DNA from: Brevibacterium sp. XM4083 | GTDB lineage: Bacteria; Actinomycetota; Actinomycetes; Actinomycetales; Brevibacteriaceae | Reading direction: 5' to 3' | Assembly: GCF_006489205.2 (NCBI RefSeq) | Contig: NZ_VFYR02000003.1 | Coordinates: forward strand, 117,462 to 181,461 | Length of the DNA: 64,000 bases | Shown here: in pieces, positions 50,969-58,698 of the stretch | Numbering within the stretch: position 1 is the first letter of the stretch | Layout: each line of letters starts with the position of its first letter | Program-made: the position numbers and the translations under genes | The notes under the pieces: generated by a model | Seen by the model: the letters and a program-made list of their open reading frames with translations, nothing else | Database searches by the model: none | What the model was told of the DNA's origin: nothing

Positions 50969-52230
50969 CGGGCACCTGCCGTGTCAGCGGGTGAGGGCGT
51001 TGCCGGTGTCGTTGCAGTTGCCGCAGTGGCTGGCGGTGTCGCAGTTGGCGGCGTCACTGCCGGAGCCGCGGCTGGCGTCTTCGCCCGTCTCGCCGCGACC
51101 GACCGGTAGAGCCGTGTGTGCGCGTCACGGACCTCGGCGAGCAGGCGGAGTCCGTCCTCACGGGAGCGGGGTGGCAGCGGCGGCGCCTCGGCGATCGCGT
51201 GCAGGCCAGCGCGCAGCGAGTCGGCATCATGGAAGTCCACGCCGAGGTTCGTCCCGGGCCGCTGATCGGCGAGATGGCCGACCTCGGCGTAGAGGACCCG
51301 CGTGCCGAGGTCGTTGGCCAGATCGAGCAGCCCTGAGTGAGTTCCGTGCCGGTAGGGCAGGACGAGGACATCGAGACGGGCGAGCCAGTCCTCGAGTTCG
51401 CGATCCGACATCGACGCCCAGACCTCGACGTCGGCGGATTCGGACCGGTCGAGCAGGCGCTTGAGCTCGGCGACCTCGGATTCCCGACCGGCGCGCACGG
51501 TCGGTCGCCGGATCACGGTGAGCCGCCAGTCATCATTGCGGAGAGGATCGGTCCCGAGGGCCCGGGCGAGGGCGGCGATCGCCGCGAGATCAAGCGACGG
51601 GCGGGCATCCTTGAGGAGGATTCCGGCAGTGTACGGTCGCCGCGCGGTGAACGGTCGCCGTGCGGCGAACGGTTGCCGCGCCGCGACGGGCGCGCCGGGC
51701 GACGACGGACGGTTCGCGACGGGCGCGCCGGGCGGTTGAGTGCTCGCCACCACAGCCTCGGCGACGTCGGAGCCCAGCGGCGGGTGCGGCACAACGGACA
51801 CCTCGCGTGACCACCGCCGGATGATCTCCGCACGTGCGCCCTCGGTGAGGGTGATGACACGGACGGCATGCCGGAGGAGGACCTCGAGTCGGCGAGCGAA
51901 GTCGTCCTGGGCATGCTCGGGCAGCTGCGGATTCTCGAGGTCGTGGACCGTGAGGACGAGCGGCAGTCCGAGCCTGTCGAGGGCTGCGACGAATCGCTCG
52001 AGTGCGGACAGAGGAACGAGTTCGAAGCCGAAGTGAACGTGGACGAGATCGGCGTCCGCTGCCTGGTCCTCGTCCCACGCCTCGATGAGGAACTGTTCGA
52101 CGACGGCGTCGGCACCGGAGGATCCGTCACCCGGCGCGGGCAGGATCTCGACCGCCGTCGGGTCCGTGATCGCGAGAACGTAGGGGTGATCGGCGGGAAG
52201 GGAGATCGCTCTGATCCTCTCCGCTGTCAC
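50965..52230 (-). CDS. Glycosyltransferase (GT-B like) with repeat-containing linker
   Basis: 421 residues. The acceptor half has DLVHVHFGFELVPLSALERF and LVLTVHDLENPQ; the donor half has GILLKDARPSLDLAAIAALA, VLVLPYRHGTHSGLLDLAND and a following acidic loop. These fit a GT-B transferase. Between them sits a 40-residue tandem-repeat insert (PFAARRPFTARRPYTA and Pro/Val/Ala stretches) coded by imperfect DNA repeats around 51630-51735. The C-terminus is a repetitive Ala/Thr/Pro tail. First gene of the four-gene cluster. Confidence 0.75.
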   Translation of the reverse strand: MTAERIRAISLPADHPYVLAITDPTAVEILPAPGDGSSGADAVVEQFLIEAWDEDQAADADLVHVHFGFELVPLSALERFVAALDRLGLPLVLTVHDLENPQLPEHAQDDFARRLEVLLRHAVRVITLTEGARAEIIRRWSREVSVVPHPPLGSDVAEAVVASTQPPGAPVANRPSSPGAPVAARQPFAARRPFTARRPYTAGILLKDARPSLDLAAIAALARALGTDPLRNDDWRLTVIRRPTVRAGRESEVAELKRLLDRSESADVEVWASMSDRELEDWLARLDVLVLPYRHGTHSGLLDLANDLGTRVLYAEVGHLADQRPGTNLGVDFHDADSLRAGLHAIAEAPPLPPRSREDGLRLLAEVRDAHTRLYRSVAARRAKTPAAAPAVTPPTATPPATAATATTPATPSPADTAGAR

Positions 52231-52556
52231 CCTGTCACCTCCGTCGAATCGTCATGGTCGGAACGCTGAGAACGGCCGGTCCCGTCTCCTCGGCGCTCAC
52301 AGTCTTCTCAGTGCTCAGGCCGTCGTCCCCGCATGCAGAAGCGGCAATGCACGTACTTGCGGCAGCGCACGGACGAGCAGCAACACACCCTGCCGATCGA
52401 ACATTACCTTACGATGTAAAGAAGTGATAGGGGCTATTTGATCGGATGCCGTCATCGCGGCCGGCTGACCTGTCGCGCCCTGGCGGCTAGACTGCGTGGC
52501 ACAGGTCACCGCACCATCCGTTCGAATGGTTGCCCGCCCCGAGGAAGGACCCGACC
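52231..52556. other. Promoter gap between the glycosyltransferase cluster and the GPP34 gene
   Basis: A 326-bp divergent intergenic region. The only AT-rich part (about 52400-52440) contains the palindrome TTACGATGTAA (52409-52419), which may be an operator within the promoter of the reverse-strand cluster. No coding frame was accepted. The GPP34 ribosome site GAGGAAGGA ends the gap. Confidence 0.5.
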
Positions 52557-53282
52557 ATGACCGCAGGCCCCGATCGCCGCGACCTCCTCATCAGCGAGGA
52601 CCTCATGCTCCTGCTCCTGCCCGAATCCGGGAAGATCCCCGAGATCACCCCCGGACTCGAGTCCGCACTCACCGGGGCACTCCTCGTCGACCTCGCCGAG
52701 GCGGGGTTCATCGACATCCTCCCCGGCTCCGACCCGGCCTCGCCGTTCGTCCGTCCCGCCGAGGTGCCGCGCCCGACCGATCCGATGTTCGTCAACGCGA
52801 TCGCGCTCCTCGGGCAGAAGGAGCGACCGCTGTCGTCGGCGCTGCCGATCCTCCTCCCCCGCCTCGACGACGTCCTCCTCGTCCGGCTCGGCAACCACGG
52901 CGTTCTCCACCACCGCAGTTCCCGCTTCCTCGGACTCTTCCCCACCTCGTCGTGGCAGGTGCTCGACCCGGCACCCGAGGAACGGCTGCGCGCGGAGATC
53001 GGCGCCGTCCTCGACGGCGGTGAGTCGGTCGACGTCCGCACGGGCACGATCATCGCGCTCCTCCACGGCGCCGAGGCGGCCCGGCAGATCTCCCCGCCGC
53101 TGACCTGGGATGACAAGGTCGCCCAGCAGGTGGCGATGGCCGCGTGGGCGAGCGCACCGATCCGGGACATCCTCGAGGCGGCGACCGCCTCGGCGAAGCA
53201 CACGACCGAGACCGCGAGCGCGATCAGCGACTCCGCGACCGGGGCACGGGTGGCCCGCGCCTCGACCTGGCCCGACACCTGA
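52557..53282 (+). CDS. GPP34 (GOLPH3-like) family protein
   Basis: 241 residues of the GPP34 family, the fold of the eukaryotic Golgi phosphoprotein 3 that binds PI4P and retains glycosyltransferases. Marks are LLISEDLMLLLLPE at the start, GALLVDLAEAGFIDIL, a central stretch with RPLSSALPILLPRLDDVLLV, and helices near WDDKVAQQVAMAAWA. Bacterial members are common in actinobacteria and their role is unsettled. ATG with GAGGAAGGA upstream. It stands back to back with the four-gene glycosyltransferase cluster, a notable pairing given the eukaryotic role. The C-terminal helix EAATASAKHT is a TASA-coding copy of the repeated motif. Confidence 0.85.
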   Translation: MTAGPDRRDLLISEDLMLLLLPESGKIPEITPGLESALTGALLVDLAEAGFIDILPGSDPASPFVRPAEVPRPTDPMFVNAIALLGQKERPLSSALPILLPRLDDVLLVRLGNHGVLHHRSSRFLGLFPTSSWQVLDPAPEERLRAEIGAVLDGGESVDVRTGTIIALLHGAEAARQISPPLTWDDKVAQQVAMAAWASAPIRDILEAATASAKHTTETASAISDSATGARVARASTWPDT

Positions 53283-53314
53283 GCCCCGCTTCCAACCGCC
53301 AACCGCGAGCCCGT

Positions 53315-53473
53315 CGATCCACGCTCGCAACCCCCCGATCAGCGCTCGCAACCCCCGATCCACGCGACACTCGAAATCCGCGCCGCGGGCGACGCGGATT
53401 TCCGGCCCCGCGTGGAACGAGAGAACCGGGATTCGCCGGAGCGTCGATATTCGAGCCCCGCGTGGATGGAGAG
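53315..53473. repeat. GATCCACGC-type composite inverted repeat, copy 1
   Basis: Repeated GATCCACGC/GATCAGCGC units are followed by a hairpin with arms GAAATCCGCG and CGCGGATTTCCGG, then reversed ends (CGCGTGGAA, CGCGTGGAT). The layout parallels 60099-60251. It lies between convergent GPP34 and CopC-like genes. Confidence 0.75.
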
Positions 53474-53502
53474 CCGAGCCCCACCGCCGACCGACCGCCA
53501 CC

Positions 53503-53571
53503 CCACCACCCGTGAATGCGACCGGCTCGCACCCCACTACCCGTGAATGCAGCACCCAGCCACCCATGAAT
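53503..53571. repeat. Three imperfect tandem units ending CCCGTGAATGC/CCCATGAATAG
   Basis: CACCACCCGTGAATGC, CACTACCCGTGAATGC and CCACCCATGAATAG recur with a period of about 29-31 bases just before the CopC-side terminator. They are direct, non-palindromic units. Confidence 0.6.
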
Positions 53572-53573
53572 AG

Positions 53574-53609
53574 AGCAGGTCCCCTGACGCCTCCGTCCGG
53601 GGACCTGCT
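53574..53609. terminator. Terminator between GPP34 and CopC-like genes
   Basis: Perfect 11-bp arms AGCAGGTCCCC and GGGGACCTGCT around a 14-base loop, between convergent genes. Confidence 0.8.
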
Positions 53610-53656
53610 GTGCTGAGTCGAGGCTCAGCGCGGGATGCGACCCGCGGTGACGAGTC

Positions 53657-54298
53657 TCAGCTGTTCGTGCCGCCGTTGCCGTCGTCCTTCGTGCCGGGCA
53701 GGCCCTGGGCCTTGCGGCGCATGAGGAGGACGACGATGACGATGATGGCGAGCGCACCAACGCCGAGGAGGATGATCATCGGCATCGACATGCCGGTGTC
53801 GCTGCCGGTCGATTCGCCGATCTGACCGCGCTCTTCGGTGTTCTTGCCGGGTTCGTCGACGACGGCTCCGCCGAGGCCGGCCTTCGTCGACTGTTCGACC
53901 GAACCGCCGGCGCCCTCGGCGTCGCCGATGGTGAAGGCGAAGTCGCCGGAGATGGGGTGACCGTCGGAGGAGACGACGCGCCACACCACGGTGTACGCGC
54001 CGGGCTTGAGGTTGTCGGGCAGCGCGACGGAGAGCGTCGTGCCTTCCGCGGTGAGCTCACCTGCGGAGACGTCGGTGCCGTCGACCTTGACCATGACCTC
54101 GGAGCCCACGGCCTGGATCTCGCCGGAGAACTTCATCTCGAGCCACTCCGGCTGCTTGTCGAGCTGCGCCCCGTTCTCGGGGTTCGTCGAGATCAGCTGA
54201 TCATGGGCGCTGGCCGGTGCCGCCGCGACGACGCTGAGCGCGGCGACGATGAGGGCGGCGAACACGAGCCTGAGAGCGGACCACTGTGTTCGAGTCAT
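53657..54298 (-). CDS. CopC-domain copper-binding membrane protein
   Basis: 213 residues. A signal peptide (VFAALIVAALSVVAAAPASA, cleavage after ASA) leaves a mature N-terminus beginning with His (AHDQLIS), the copper-ligand position of CopC. The CopC domain includes STNPENGAQLDKQPEWLEMK, AYTVVWRVVSSDGHPISGDF with a second His, and FTIGDAEG. A Gly/Glu-rich linker and one C-terminal membrane helix (IILLGVGALAIIVIVVLLM) anchor it to the outer face. No CopD gene is adjacent. It probably binds periplasmic-side copper. Start 54298 follows AAGGAG. Confidence 0.88.
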   Translation of the reverse strand: MTRTQWSALRLVFAALIVAALSVVAAAPASAHDQLISTNPENGAQLDKQPEWLEMKFSGEIQAVGSEVMVKVDGTDVSAGELTAEGTTLSVALPDNLKPGAYTVVWRVVSSDGHPISGDFAFTIGDAEGAGGSVEQSTKAGLGGAVVDEPGKNTEERGQIGESTGSDTGMSMPMIILLGVGALAIIVIVVLLMRRKAQGLPGTKDDGNGGTNS

Positions 54299-54383
54299 TT
54301 GCGATTCTCCTTCAACGATTGTCACGGCAAGGGGACTTCGCCATCGGCGAGTCCCGCCCCCTCCAGTATCCCAGATCCCAGCC

Positions 54384-54956
54384 TCACCGAGGATGCGCGG
54401 CGACGGCGCGCAGGTGATCTGTGAGGCCGGTCACAGACCTCTCCATTGTCTCAAGGGTTTCTTCGAAATCGGTCAATCGGCCGCCGTACCACGGGTCGGG
54501 GACGTCAGGAGCGGGTGCGTCATCGTCTCCCCCGCCGAGGCGGCCCCCGCTCCCGTACGGATCCGCCGTCCCGCCTCGGCGGGGGTCGACCGACGCCTCG
54601 GGGTCGAACTCGCGCAGCATGCGCAGCTCCGGGCGCGCCTCGGCGGGAAGGTCGGCGATGAGACGCTCAAGGGCGCGGTAGTGGCGGGCGGTCATCGCGA
54701 CGGCGAGGTCGCGGTCGGCGAGCCATTCGGCGGTGATCTGCCGGGCGGCATGGTCGTCGGTGCGGTAGCCGGCGGCGGCGAGCACCCGCGCCTGCCGGGG
54801 GTCGATGGGGTTGCCCTCCTCCTCGTCGCTGATGCCGGCTGAGTCGACGACCGCCTCGGCGCCGATGGTCTCCAAGTGACGTTCGAGGACGCGTTCGGCG
54901 GTGACGGACCGGCAGATGTTGCCGGTGCACACGAACACGACGGACGGCAGAGCCAT
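54384..54956 (-). CDS. Low-molecular-weight protein tyrosine phosphatase
   Basis: 190 residues. The catalytic P-loop CTGNICRS has Cys10 and Arg16, and the general-acid Asp is in PDPWYGG (about Asp154). It dephosphorylates phosphotyrosine or related substrates; in actinobacteria such enzymes often regulate polysaccharide export kinases. Residues about 122-150 (DPRRGGTADPYGSGGRLGGG and on) are an extra Gly/Asp-rich loop just before the acid loop, coded by inverted copies of CCGCCTCGGCGG and CGCCGAGGCGG. The usual family length is about 150-165. Start 54956 follows GAGGAG. Confidence 0.88.
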   Translation of the reverse strand: MALPSVVFVCTGNICRSVTAERVLERHLETIGAEAVVDSAGISDEEEGNPIDPRQARVLAAAGYRTDDHAARQITAEWLADRDLAVAMTARHYRALERLIADLPAEARPELRMLREFDPEASVDPRRGGTADPYGSGGRLGGGDDDAPAPDVPDPWYGGRLTDFEETLETMERSVTGLTDHLRAVAAHPR

Positions 54957-55009
54957 ACTCTCACTCCTCACTCAGGGGACAAGGCCACCGTCCACGATAC
55001 TGTTGCACC

Positions 55010-57007
55010 ATGACTTCTCACACCTCGACGTCACCGGTGAATCCCGAGTCCGCGGGAGCCTCTGCTGACATCGCTCCCCTCGAGTCGGTGCGCCCGCAGG
55101 ACGACCTCTTCCGCCACATCAACGGGCGGTGGATCGACGCGTTCACGATCCCCGACGACCGCGCCGGCGACGGAGCCATGCGCGAGCTCTTCGACACCGC
55201 GGAGACGAAGGTGCGCTCGATCATCCGCTCCGTCGTCGACGACCCGCAGGAGGCCGGCGGCGAGGGGCAGAAGGTCGCGGACCTCTTCTCCTCGTTCATG
55301 GACCTCGAGCGGATCAACGAGCTCGGCATCACCCCGCTCGAGGCGACGTTCGCCGCCATCGACTCAGCCGAGTCGAAGGCGGAGCTCGCGAACCTCCTCG
55401 GGCGGCTGGAGACCGAGGGCATCGGGGGGCTGCTCGGCGGGTACGTCACCGCCGACGCCAAGGACTCCGACATCTACGCCCTCTACCTCGTCCAAGCCGG
55501 GATCTCCCTGCCCGACGAGGACTACTACTTCAACGACGACTTCGCCGAGGTGCGGGAGAAGTTCCTCGCGCATGTGCAGAGGATGTCCGGATTCGCCGGC
55601 CTCGGTGAGGCTGCGGGGATCACCGACGCCGAGGTGGCCGCGAAGGTCATGGCGTTCGAGACCGCACTCGCCCGCCACCACTGGGACCGCGTGGCCACCC
55701 GTGATGCCGAGAAGACGTACAACAAGCACACGCTCGCGCAGCTGCGCGAGCTCGGCCCCGGGTTCGACTTCGATGCGTGGTTCGCCGCGGTCGCCGCCGA
55801 CATCGACGGCGAACTCGAGACCGTCGTCGTCGGCCAGCCCTCGTACGTCGCCGGCATGGCCCAGGTGTGGGAGGACACCGACCTCGAGACGCTCAAGGTG
55901 TGGCTGCGATGGTCGGTGCTCACCTCGACGGCGTCCCTGCTCACCGACGAGATCGTCGAAGAGGACTTCGACTTCAACTCCCGCACGCTCTCGGGCACTC
56001 CGGCGCTGCGGGACCGCTGGAAGCGCGGGGTCGGGCTCGTCGAGTCCCTCCTCGGCGAGGCGGTCGGCAAGCTCTACGTCGAAGCCGAGTTCCCGCCTGC
56101 CGCGAAGGACGCGATCGACCACCTCGTCGACATGCTCATCAAGGCGTACGAGAAGTCGATCACCGAACTCGACTGGATGAGCGAGGAGACGAAGCAGCGG
56201 GCGCTCGTCAAGCTCTCGAAGTTCACGCCGAAGGTCGGCTACCCGGTCAAGTGGCGCGAGTACCCGGCAGAGATGGCCGCCGACGACCTCGTCGGCAACG
56301 TCCGCCGCGCCGCCCGAGCCGAGCACGCCCGCCAGATCACGCGCATCGGCGGGGAGATCGACCGCACCGAGTGGCTGATGACCCCGCAGACGGTCAACGC
56401 CTACTACCACCCGGTGATGAACGAGATCGTCTTCCCCGCCGCGATCCTCCAGCCTCCGTTCTTCGACGCCGAGGGTTCGGTGCCGGCGAACTTCGGGGCG
56501 ATCGGCGCGGTCATCGGCCACGAGATCGGACACGGCTTCGACGATCAGGGCTCGCGCTACGACGGCGACGGCAACCTCGTCGACTGGTGGACGGCCGAGG
56601 ATCGGGAGCGCTTCGAGGAGCGCACGAAGGCCCTCATCGACCAGTACGACGCGCTCGTTCCCGCCGGTCTCGAGGCCGGTCAGCACGTCAACGGGGCACT
56701 CACCGTGGGAGAGAACATCGGCGACCTCGGCGGACTGTCGATCGGGTGGAAGGCGCTCGAACTCGAACTCGGCCGCACCCCCACCGAAGCGGAGGCCGCG
56801 GAGTTCTTCGCCGCATGGGCGAAGGCGTGGCGGACGAAGATGCGCACCGAGGAGCGCGTCCGCAGGCTGAGCATCGACCCGCATTCGCCGGAGGAGTTCC
56901 GGTGCAACCAGGTCGTGAAGAACATGACGGCCTTCCACGACACCTTCGGCGTGAGCGAGTCCGATGCCATGTACCTCGCGCCCGAGGCCCGCGTGACCAT
57001 CTGGTAG
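55010..57007 (+). CDS. M13-family (neprilysin-like) metallopeptidase
   Basis: 665 residues. Zinc site HEIGH (about 504-508) in VIGHEIGHGFDDQGSRYDGD, and the third ligand in ENIGDLGG (about 567-574). The substrate motif NAYYHP, equivalent to NAFY in neprilysin, and the C-terminal CNQVVKNM are also present. No signal peptide or membrane helix is seen, so it is probably cytoplasmic, as in PepO-type oligopeptidases. Single gene, with a strong bidirectional hairpin following. Confidence 0.92.
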   Translation: MTSHTSTSPVNPESAGASADIAPLESVRPQDDLFRHINGRWIDAFTIPDDRAGDGAMRELFDTAETKVRSIIRSVVDDPQEAGGEGQKVADLFSSFMDLERINELGITPLEATFAAIDSAESKAELANLLGRLETEGIGGLLGGYVTADAKDSDIYALYLVQAGISLPDEDYYFNDDFAEVREKFLAHVQRMSGFAGLGEAAGITDAEVAAKVMAFETALARHHWDRVATRDAEKTYNKHTLAQLRELGPGFDFDAWFAAVAADIDGELETVVVGQPSYVAGMAQVWEDTDLETLKVWLRWSVLTSTASLLTDEIVEEDFDFNSRTLSGTPALRDRWKRGVGLVESLLGEAVGKLYVEAEFPPAAKDAIDHLVDMLIKAYEKSITELDWMSEETKQRALVKLSKFTPKVGYPVKWREYPAEMAADDLVGNVRRAARAEHARQITRIGGEIDRTEWLMTPQTVNAYYHPVMNEIVFPAAILQPPFFDAEGSVPANFGAIGAVIGHEIGHGFDDQGSRYDGDGNLVDWWTAEDRERFEERTKALIDQYDALVPAGLEAGQHVNGALTVGENIGDLGGLSIGWKALELELGRTPTEAEAAEFFAAWAKAWRTKMRTEERVRRLSIDPHSPEEFRCNQVVKNMTAFHDTFGVSESDAMYLAPEARVTIW

Positions 57008-57019
57008 GTCTCGTCCCGA

Positions 57020-57074
57020 CAACCCTCCGGGCGCTGGGCAACCCTGCGCGGGGTTGCCGAGCGCCGGAGGGTTG
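57020..57074. terminator. Nested bidirectional hairpin between M13 and DUF1684 genes
   Basis: Outer arms CAACCCTCCGG/CCGGAGGGTTG, a middle GCGCT/GAGCGC, and inner GGGCAACCC/GGGGTTGCC make a long stem. The hairpin lies between convergent genes. Confidence 0.85.
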
Positions 57075-57097
57075 CCGGAATCGGGGTCGCCGCGCCT

Positions 57098-58594
57098 CTA
57101 TCGGTGCCGGCGGACCATCGTGACGACGCGGAAGTCGAACTCCTCCCAGCTGCCGATCGGCGCCTTCGCCGCCAGCGCCGCCTCGAATTCGCCGATCTCG
57201 CGGTACGTCGATTCGAGCGGCAGCGTCATGTCCGCCTCCGCGTAGATGAGTCCGGTCGAGTCGGTGCCGACGACGTCGAGTCCCACCGAGGCAGGGTCGA
57301 GTTCGTTGTTCATGACGATCGGCACCCGACCGGGTGTCGTCGCGGGCGGTTCGGGGGTCGCCTCGGTGTGGCCCTGCTGGTCGCGCAGCTCCCGCTGGGC
57401 GGTGATGACGAACTCCGCGAACGCCCCGATCCCGATGACCGGCAGCCGTGAGGTGAGCGCATCGGTGGCGACCCTGACCAACCGCGAGCGCGCCTTGCGC
57501 GTGAGCGGGGCGAGATCGCCGCCGGACATCGCGACCCCGTCGAAGCCGACGAGCGACTGGTCGATCTCATCCTCGTTGGGGTTGAGGACGGTCATGTCGA
57601 GGCCGAAACGCGCGTACCACGGTCGGGTCGCCTCGGCGCTCGCCTCGTCCCACCAGCGGTAGAAGAGGAAGGGGACATTGATGCCGGCCTCCGAGTAGAA
57701 GAACGGGGGCCGCCGTTCTCCGGCGGTGACGGCGAAGGGCACGACGTTGCCCGGCACCGGAGCCGGGCACGTGGCGAACGCGGAGAACGCGAACGGGTAG
57801 TTCACCGCGCGGTTGAAGTCGACGACGAGCGATCCGTCGGCGTTGGGGATGCCCAGATCGAGGGTCCGCCACGCCGAGGTGGTCCTCCCGTTCGTGGCAT
57901 CGTGGAAGTCGAGCTGGAGTCCGGTCGCCGGGCACCCGGAGGCGATGAGCGTGACCTCGCCGTCGGGGCCGGTGAACGTGACCTCGCCGACGACCGTCGT
58001 CGTCAGCTCGAGACCCTCCTGCGCGGTGGAGACCGGTTGTGCCTGCGGCTGCTCATAGGGGGTGAAGCGACCGAGGAAGACGAACTCACGGTTGGGGTCG
58101 TAGACGGGGACCTCGACGAATTTGCTCAGCAGCGGCGACTTCGCGTCGCGGATCCGCACACCGATCCGCCCACCGCGGTCGATGAGCTCGTAGAGCACGT
58201 GCCCGACGGTGAACCAGCCGAGCGAACCGCCCGGCGGCAGCTTCGCACTGAAACCGGTGTCCTCGACCCTGACCTGGGGCGAGTCGTCGGCGGGGGCCTC
58301 CCCTGCGGTAGCTCCGTCCTCGGCGGAAGCTCCGTCCTCAGCGGTAGCTCTGTCCTCGGCGGGGCGGGAGAGGAGGTCCAAAGTCTGTGCGGCGGGGCCG
58401 GCCTTCGTGCTCGGGTCGAGCGCGAGGCGCACCCAGCCGTCGTCGTCGACGGTGAAGGTGCCGGGGGCGTCGGGCCAGGTCGACTCCTCATCGAGCCAGT
58501 GCAGGCCGACGACGCTGAGCCAGCCGAAGGGGGTCGCCAACGACGAGTTCCGCGAGTCCCGCCAGGTGTTCCATTCGGCCACGAACTGGTTCAC
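57098..58594 (-). CDS. DUF1684-containing protein with extra C-terminal domain
   Basis: 498 residues from GTG at 58594, which has AGGGGA seven bases upstream; ATG at 58618 is possible but has a poor ribosome site. The first 290 residues follow the DUF1684 pattern: FVAEWNTWRDSRNSSLATPF, HWLDEES, and the late VVDFNRAVNYPFAFSAFATC with PVPGNVVPFAVTAGE. An acidic linker (EDGASAEDGATAGEAP) sits near residue 110. The remaining 200 residues (FLFYRWWDEASAEATRPWYA and on) form a separate part that I do not recognise. Function unknown. Single gene. Confidence 0.7.
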   Translation of the reverse strand: MNQFVAEWNTWRDSRNSSLATPFGWLSVVGLHWLDEESTWPDAPGTFTVDDDGWVRLALDPSTKAGPAAQTLDLLSRPAEDRATAEDGASAEDGATAGEAPADDSPQVRVEDTGFSAKLPPGGSLGWFTVGHVLYELIDRGGRIGVRIRDAKSPLLSKFVEVPVYDPNREFVFLGRFTPYEQPQAQPVSTAQEGLELTTTVVGEVTFTGPDGEVTLIASGCPATGLQLDFHDATNGRTTSAWRTLDLGIPNADGSLVVDFNRAVNYPFAFSAFATCPAPVPGNVVPFAVTAGERRPPFFYSEAGINVPFLFYRWWDEASAEATRPWYARFGLDMTVLNPNEDEIDQSLVGFDGVAMSGGDLAPLTRKARSRLVRVATDALTSRLPVIGIGAFAEFVITAQRELRDQQGHTEATPEPPATTPGRVPIVMNNELDPASVGLDVVGTDSTGLIYAEADMTLPLESTYREIGEFEAALAAKAPIGSWEEFDFRVVTMVRRHR

Positions 58595-58698
58595 GTCGAA
58601 GTCCCCTCGCAATCTCATTCGTCGTCCCGCGTCTGCCGCTTCGGAGCTGTGATCAAAGCACCTGTGATCAAAGCTACCGCAAAGGATAGGCTGAGAAA

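Noticed and set aside
53503..53571. Possible CRISPR array
   Set aside because: There are only three imperfect units, the spacers are short and not unique-looking, and no cas genes are present.
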